Below are positions 8,389-13,016 of a DNA stretch of 13,016 nt, piece after piece. Numbering within the stretch: position 1 is the first letter of the stretch; every line of letters begins with the position of its first letter. A program made the translations under genes and the position numbers. The notes beneath the pieces are model-generated. The model ran no database searches. It saw only the letters and a list, made by a program, of their open reading frames with translations, and was not told where the DNA came from. Origin of the DNA: an uncultured Chthoniobacterales bacterium (lineage in GTDB: Bacteria > Verrucomicrobiota > Verrucomicrobiae > Chthoniobacterales > UBA10450); assembly GCA_955652855.1 (NCBI GenBank), contig CATPCN010000671.1:1-13016 (forward strand). The letters run 5' to 3'.

Positions 8389-10580
8389 TTGTCGCAACTA
8401 GCGGCGTCGCAATCTTTGCGCTGGTCGCATGGATTTACTGGCTACCTCTGCCTAACGAGTTACAAAAATCGCCGGCCGGAACTCTGACGCTCATCGATTC
8501 TCGCGGTCGCGAGATCGCCGAGGTCGCATCCCCAGAAGCCCGAACACAATTTCCGTGCACGCTCGAGCAAATGGGCACATGGCTTCCGCGAGTGACAGTC
8601 GCGCTGGAAGATCGCCGCTTTTACGAGCACGGCGGGATCGACTGGCGCGCTACCGGTGCAGCATGCGCACACAACTTGCGATCGGGTCGCATCATTTCCG
8701 GTGGATCGACAATCACGCAACAGCTCGTGAAATTGGCCACCGGCCGTGAGCGACGAAGCTGGCGCAACAAGCTCTACGAAGCGGTCGTCGCTTGGAGACT
8801 GGAACGACGATGGAGCAAGGAAAAAATCCTCACCGAGTATTTGAACCGCAGCAGTTACGGTAACCGTCGGCTCGGGCCGGAAGCAGCGGCGCGTGCTTAC
8901 TTCGATAAACCGGCGCGCGATCTCACATTGGCCGAGGCGATCTATCTCGCCGGCTTGCCGCAAGCGCCCACGCGAATGAATCCTTGGCGACATGCGGACC
9001 AAGCGAAACGCAAATATAATCGCTTACTCACGCGGCTCGTTGAGCTCGGTGTCATCACGCGAGATCAGCAGTACCTTATTGCGCAACCGCCGGCAATTGC
9101 GCTTCGTGTCGATCCACCGCGGCGTGCGCCGCACTATGTCGATGCAGTTGTTGCGCGAAACCCGCGACTGCGCGGCACGGTGAGAACAACGCTCGATCTC
9201 GATTTGCAAACGACGGTCGAACGTTTGCTCCGTTCGCATTTGTCGGCGCTAAATCGATATGACATCACGCAGGCGGCTGTCGTCGTGATCGACAACGCAA
9301 CCGGCGCGATTCGCGCAATGGCTGGTTCCGAGAATTACGCCGTGTCGCAGATAAATGGCGCGATGCGAGCGCGCAGTTGTGGATCGACATTGAAACCGTT
9401 CGTCTATCTCGATGCGATCGATAGGCGGGTGCTGACCGCCGCGAGTTTGCTGCCGGATACTCCTAATGCGATCCGCGGTGAGTACACCGATTACGATCCG
9501 CAAAATTACAATCATCGGTATCTCGGTCCGGTGCGATTGCGCGAAGCGCTTGGCTGCTCGCTCAATGTGCCGGCTGTTTTCACGCTGAGCCAGGTCGGCG
9601 CGCGCTCTGCATTTTATCAATTGCAAAAGTGGGGCTTCGATTTTCCACAAGGCCTCGCCGAATACGGAGCAGGTTTTGTTTTAGGAAACGCGGAGACGCG
9701 CCTTGTCGATCTTGCGGGCGCATACGCTGGTCTGGCACGAGGCGGGACCGCAATGCGCGCGAAATTTCTAACCGCTGAACATTCGCCGATTATCCGCATC
9801 GCCTCAGAAGAAGCGACCGCGATTATTACCGATATTTTGTGCGACAACAGCGCTCGAGAAAAAAGTTTCGGCGCCCATTCGCCACTCGCCTTCGAGCAGC
9901 GCGTCGCTGCGAAGACGGGAACGAGCAGCGGCTTCCGCGACGCATGGACGGTCGGGTTCGACAAAGAGCACACAGTTGCGGTTTGGGCGGGAAATTTCGA
10001 CGGTCGTCCGATGCGCGACACGTTTGCCGTGCGCGCGGCAACTCCGCTCTGGGCCGCGGTCATACAGGAATTACTGCACCGCGATCATCCACTCGGTCCT
10101 CCGGTTGAAAATGAAAAACTCGCCCGGCGAGAAATTTGCAAAGCGACCGGCCTGATTCCTTCACGATTGAGCGCCGGCAAAATGAGCGAACTGTTTCTGG
10201 CCGGAACCGAGCCGCGCGAAAACTCTGCCAGTTATTTCTCAACCGATGGCACCTTGCTCTTGCCTAACGAATACAGCCAGTGGTGCGCGAGCCGCGACAA
10301 CAACATTGGCGCACATGTTCGAGCCGAAGCTCGTATCACGAATCCGCCACCGAACGCGCGCTACGAACTCGATCCCGTTCTGCCGCCCTCACAACAGATG
10401 GTCGAACTGACCGCGGACTTCGGCGCAGATGTCGAGTGGTTTGTAAACGGCGAGAAAGTATCGCCGCAATGCGACGGGCGATTTTTCTGGCAGCTTGCAC
10501 CTGGCGAATGGAATCTGCGCGCAGCCAGTCGCGGAGAAACTGCTGAAGAAAAAATCAGCGTCGCAGCGACTGCCGACTGA
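8367..10580 (+). CDS. pbpC: Penicillin-binding protein 1C, bifunctional transglycosylase/transpeptidase
   Basis: A 737-residue class A penicillin-binding protein that polymerises lipid II into glycan strands and would cross-link peptides. One N-terminal membrane anchor spans about residues 7-25. The GT51 glycosyltransferase domain shows EDRRFYEHGG with catalytic Glu81, GGSTITQQ (112-119), RRSWRNKLYE (129-138), EKILTEYLNRSSYG (152-165) and AYFDKPARDLTLAEA (177-191). The transpeptidase domain has all three motifs: SxxK as Ser340-TL-Lys343, SxN as Ser398-L-Asn400, and KTGTS at 516-520. The C-terminal part carries the Cys-rich linker (Cys591, Cys640) and the beta domain typical of PbpC (from ITNPPPNARYELDP, about 657, to the end). 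That tail and the adjacent A2M gene separate it from PBP1a/1b. Cys338 and Cys397 sit unusually close to the catalytic motifs. The start overlaps the A2M end by 22 bp, so expression is probably coupled. Confidence 0.94.
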   Translation: MRRVGRIVVATSGVAIFALVAWIYWLPLPNELQKSPAGTLTLIDSRGREIAEVASPEARTQFPCTLEQMGTWLPRVTVALEDRRFYEHGGIDWRATGAACAHNLRSGRIISGGSTITQQLVKLATGRERRSWRNKLYEAVVAWRLERRWSKEKILTEYLNRSSYGNRRLGPEAAARAYFDKPARDLTLAEAIYLAGLPQAPTRMNPWRHADQAKRKYNRLLTRLVELGVITRDQQYLIAQPPAIALRVDPPRRAPHYVDAVVARNPRLRGTVRTTLDLDLQTTVERLLRSHLSALNRYDITQAAVVVIDNATGAIRAMAGSENYAVSQINGAMRARSCGSTLKPFVYLDAIDRRVLTAASLLPDTPNAIRGEYTDYDPQNYNHRYLGPVRLREALGCSLNVPAVFTLSQVGARSAFYQLQKWGFDFPQGLAEYGAGFVLGNAETRLVDLAGAYAGLARGGTAMRAKFLTAEHSPIIRIASEEATAIITDILCDNSAREKSFGAHSPLAFEQRVAAKTGTSSGFRDAWTVGFDKEHTVAVWAGNFDGRPMRDTFAVRAATPLWAAVIQELLHRDHPLGPPVENEKLARREICKATGLIPSRLSAGKMSELFLAGTEPRENSASYFSTDGTLLLPNEYSQWCASRDNNIGAHVRAEARITNPPPNARYELDPVLPPSQQMVELTADFGADVEWFVNGEKVSPQCDGRFFWQLAPGEWNLRAASRGETAEEKISVAATAD

Positions 10581-10621
10581 CTTCCGTGTTCTCAATATAA
10601 TCGACCCCCGGACAGCAGCGC

Positions 10622-11961
10622 TCACAAATCGCTAAATGCGCGGTCCAAAACATCGACAATAAAATCGGCGTCCTGTTCGTTCACGCACATCGGCGGCGAG
10701 AAACGAATGGTTTGTCCGTGCAGACCACCTTTGCCGAGAAGCAATCCCATTTCGCGGCAACGCTCCAAAATCTGCGCGCACTCTTCTTTCGCCGGCTCTT
10801 TCGATTGTCGATCTTTCACCAGCTCGATGCCGAGCATCAAACCTTTGCCGCGCACGTCGCCGATGATGTTGTGCTTTTCTTTCAGGCGACGCAATCCATC
10901 GGAGATGCGGCCGCCGATTTTGAGCGAATTTGCCTGCACTTTTCGTGCTCGATCACTTCCAACACCGCCGCGCCCTGCGCGCACCCCACTGGATTTCCGC
11001 CGAAAGTATTGAAGTGGGTTCGCTGCGCGAGAGTCGCTGCGATCTTCGGCGTCGTTACAACCGCCCCCAGCGGACAACCGTTTCCAATTCCTTTCGCCAT
11101 CGTCACGATGTCTGGAATCACATCTTGCGTTTCGAATCCCCAGAAATGCGTGCCGGTCCGACCGAAACCCGATTGCACTTCATCGGCAATGCACAATCCG
11201 CCGGCCCCGCGCACGTATTCGTAAACTTGTTTCAAATAGCCGTCGGGAAAAACAACGCAGCCGCCCACGCCCTGAATTGATTCGGCGATGAACGCCGCGA
11301 TCTGTCCCGATGTCGCAAAATCGAGCAGGCTCTTCACGTCGGCCGCATATTTTTTTCCTGCATCGACATCGTCCCATCCCCAGGCGCCGCGGTACGGATC
11401 GGGCGTGATCGCGTGATGAACACCGAAGCTGTGCGGCACATTAAACTTCCATGTGCGATGCGCGGTCAATCCCATGGTCGAAGCATTGCCGCCGTGATAA
11501 GAATTGCGCAGCGCGATCACATCGTAATTGCCGGTGTAGGCGCGCGCCATGAGCAGCGCGAGATCGTTCGCTTCCGAACCGGAATTGACGAAGTAACAAA
11601 CCTTCAGATCACCCGGCATCTTTGAGGCAAGTTTTTGCGCGTACTCCGCGATGTTCGGATGCAAATAAATGGTCGTGGAATGTTGCAGCGTCTCGTTTTG
11701 CTTGCGCGCAACATCGACAACATGCGGATGACAGTGCCCGACGCTGACGGTGACAATTCCGCCGAGCGCATCGAGATATCGCCGCCCGCTGTCGTCCCAA
11801 AGGTATTGCATTTTTCCTTCCACAATCATGAGTGGCTTCTTGTAGTAGAGGAAAATTCCCGGATTCAGAAATTCCTTGCGCAGCCGCAACACTTCGTCGG
11901 CGGAAGGGCCGGCGTATTGTTTCGGGTGATGATCGAACGGCGGAAGCTCTGGAATTTTCAT
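10622..11961 (-). CDS. Class III aminotransferase, AGXT2-like (interrupted by one frameshift)
   Basis: A PLP-dependent aminotransferase, 446 residues if repaired, the usual length for the alanine-glyoxylate aminotransferase 2-like group. Visible hallmarks are [17 protein letters not shown] (64-79), NSGSEAND (126-133) for phosphate binding, SYHGG (154-158), Asp260 in [13 protein letters not shown], and the Schiff-base lysine Lys290 in [13 protein letters not shown]. The frame breaks after residue 341. The minus strand reads GAAAAGTGC where GAAAAAGTGCAG would continue (E-K-V-Q), so one A appears lost in the run at plus 10940-10943. The remaining 105 residues ([24 protein letters not shown] and on to the TGA at 10622-10624) continue in the other frame without further damage. 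Everything else looks functional, so a sequencing error is at least as likely as recent inactivation. Family members use alanine, beta-alanine, 3-aminoisobutyrate or ornithine-type donors; the substrate here is open. It converges with pbpC across a 41-bp gap with no visible terminator hairpin. Confidence 0.85.
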
Positions 11962-12064
11962 TCGATTTTGCGGGAAGCGGGAACGAAGCGTCGCTCTTCG
12001 CTTCGAAATTCAAATCCTAGCGGGGGAAAATCAATGTGTTGATCGCGCTTGGAAACATTCGCGA

Positions 12065-12475
12065 TCACTCGCCCGCCATCGCCAGGTCTCGCGCCGTGCG
12101 CCTTACCTTCGTCTCAGCTTCTGTGCAGCGAACGACCCGGTTTTGAGCGTCGAGCACGGCGACGCGCGGATGATGAGTTCTCGCTTCTTCCAAGGTGAAT
12201 TGCGCAAAACTCATGATGGTTAGACGATCGCCGATTGCGCCCAGATGAGCCGTGGCGCCATTCAATTCGATCAGACCCATTTCGGCCGTTCCGTAGATCA
12301 CATAAGTCTCGAAGCGTTCACCATTCTGGAGATTGCCAACAAGGATTTTTTCGTACGGGAGGAGGCCCACCATTTCGGCAATATCCGCGGAAACGGTGAG
12401 ACTGCCTTCATAGTGCAAACTGGCGCCCGTGACCGCCGCGCGGTGAATCTTGGATTTTAGAAGAGTGACCTGCAT
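12065..12475 (-). CDS. panD: Aspartate 1-decarboxylase precursor (pyruvoyl enzyme)
   Basis: A 136-residue cytoplasmic enzyme that decarboxylates L-aspartate to beta-alanine, the precursor for pantothenate and coenzyme A. The proenzyme cleaves itself between Gly24 and Ser25 (HYEGS, 21-25), and Ser25 becomes the pyruvoyl cofactor. Residues match the E. coli enzyme in register: Lys9, His11 and Arg12 near the N-terminus, Arg54 and Tyr58 in NGERFETY (51-58), and Asn72-Gly-Ala with Ala76-His77. The C-terminus (LEEARTHHPRVAVLDAQNRV) is also typical. The open frame extends upstream to 12583, but the ATG at 12475 is chosen because it reproduces the family N-terminus exactly; the extra 36 residues resemble nothing. 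There is no obvious Shine-Dalgarno sequence. The aminotransferase gene follows on the same strand after 103 bp. Confidence 0.92.
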   Translation of the reverse strand: MQVTLLKSKIHRAAVTGASLHYEGSLTVSADIAEMVGLLPYEKILVGNLQNGERFETYVIYGTAEMGLIELNGATAHLGAIGDRLTIMSFAQFTLEEARTHHPRVAVLDAQNRVVRCTEAETKVRRTARDLAMAGE

Positions 12476-12865
12476 CGAGTGCAACAAAGAGAACTTAGAC
12501 CCACGCTTTTGCAATGCACTTTCACGCTCAATGCGTCGCGATCGGTAGTGTCCTTCGGCTATTGCCCGGGAAAAACAGCTCAAAGGTTGGCGGCGCGAGA
12601 AGAAGCTAAAGCTGATTCAATCCGCCAACCCGCGGTGGATGGATCTCAGCGACTCTTGGTATGATTTCAGAAAATGATTAGAGATTGTAGCCCTCTGCCC
12701 CGCTACCCGCAAAGGCGGTCTTCGACTCCGCTCAGGATGACAAAACAAACAAGCGCGCGCCGTCAGTGTCGATTCCGCTGCGATCACCAAAGCGCTCCGC
12801 AAAGTTTTACGATGCAAATGCGCAGGCGAATTGGAAGGGGAAAAGTAGCAGTCGCGCCCTGAGGT
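12476..12865. other. Gene-free stretch upstream of panD with repeat element
   Basis: These 390 bases separate panD from the partial gene at the right edge. The short open frames here have no recognisable products. The stretch holds the composite repeat at 12687-12742 and presumably the panD promoter on the minus strand, which I cannot place with confidence. Confidence 0.5.
12687..12742 (-). repeat. Dispersed intergenic repeat containing CATCCTGAGCGGAGTCGAAG
   Basis: Read on the minus strand, 12739-12720 is CATCCTGAGCGGAGTCGAAG, a motif I recognise as recurring in intergenic regions of several environmental bacterial phyla and often mistranslated as HPERSRR in spurious proteins. Next to it is a small inverted repeat, GTAGC (12687-12691) and GCTAC (12702-12706), around a 10-base C-rich loop. 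The motif is seen here; its dispersed nature is from general knowledge, and only one copy is in the window. No transposase is nearby. Confidence 0.55.
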
Positions 12866-13016
12866 CTACAATGGATTGAGGAATAACTTACCAGTGTGCG
12901 GGCAACGAACCTCTGCACCTTTAGGAATACCTTTCATACTGATCGGAGGCTTCGTCGGAGCGTACGGACTTGTGACAAATCCGGGCTTTCCCGGCACTGG
13001 TGAGCCAAACGGATAC
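12866..13016 (-). CDS. C-terminal end of an unrecognised protein with Pro/Gly-rich tail (runs off right edge)
   Basis: The last 49 codons of a minus-strand gene, ending at TAG 12866-12868; the start lies beyond base 13016. The tail reads PGKPGFVTSPYAP (8-20 of the visible part), then MKGIPKGAEVRCPHTGKLF (27-45). The pattern GKPGFVTSPYAP followed by G-hP-G-EV-CP-TGK-F resembles a conserved C-terminal tail I associate with small hypothetical secreted or membrane proteins of Verrucomicrobiota. That association is from memory and not certain. The reading frame is open to the window edge, and the regular Pro/Gly motif argues for real coding. No catalytic motif is visible, so no function is proposed. 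Confidence 0.6.
   Translation of the reverse strand, partial: YPFGSPVPGKPGFVTSPYAPTKPPISMKGIPKGAEVRCPHTGKLFLNPL

Noticed and set aside
10581..10621. Possible terminator between pbpC and the convergent aminotransferase gene
   Set aside because: No stem-loop with a T run is visible in these 41 bases.
12476..12583. N-terminal extension of panD
   Set aside because: The 36 extra residues match nothing, while the start at 12475 puts Gly24-Ser25, Arg54, Tyr58 and Asn72 in the E. coli register.
12617..12862. Short open frames on both strands over the repeat
   Set aside because: They include the HPERSRR-type translation of the dispersed repeat, a well-known source of spurious proteins.

Overview
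The window looks like a piece of a soil Verrucomicrobiota genome (Spartobacteria/Chthoniobacterales type). This rests on overall gene style, weak or absent Shine-Dalgarno sequences, and an intergenic copy of the CATCCTGAGCGGAGTCGAAG repeat motif. It is an inference, not a proven placement. The envelope is clearly Gram-negative: there is an outer-membrane efflux protein remnant, a probable lipoprotein and an alpha-2-macroglobulin/penicillin-binding protein 1C pair.

Left flank (1-1030, minus strand): the N-terminal 70 codons of a signal-peptide-bearing amidase-signature protein run off the left edge. Its start overlaps (ATGA) the end of a decayed TolC-family outer-membrane factor gene. The remnant (about 207-779) keeps only the C-terminal half of the family and carries a displaced-frame segment and a premature stop. 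Upstream of it lies a hairpin-rich intergenic block with two near-identical 20-bp direct repeats (867-886 and 952-971).

Centre (1031-10580, plus strand): four tightly packed genes read as one probable operon. They are a small DoxX-like membrane protein, a secreted TPR protein, an 1844-residue alpha-2-macroglobulin with an intact CFEQ thioester, and a bifunctional peptidoglycan glycosyltransferase/transpeptidase (PbpC). The last three overlap at their junctions (4 bp ATGA and 22 bp). The A2M-PbpC pair is a known bacterial module thought to trap attacking proteases and repair the wall when the envelope is breached. The linked TPR protein is a less familiar partner.

Right flank (10622-13016, minus strand): a class III aminotransferase of the AGXT2-like group is interrupted by one apparent single-base deletion in a short A run. 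Upstream on the same strand is panD, aspartate 1-decarboxylase, with every checked active-site residue in the E. coli register. A 390-bp gene-free stretch with the repeat motif follows. The window ends in the last 49 codons of an unrecognised minus-strand protein with a Pro/Gly-rich tail. PanD makes beta-alanine for coenzyme A, and AGXT2-type enzymes can use beta-alanine, so a metabolic link is possible but unproven.

No tRNA, rRNA, CRISPR array, transposase or phage gene was seen.
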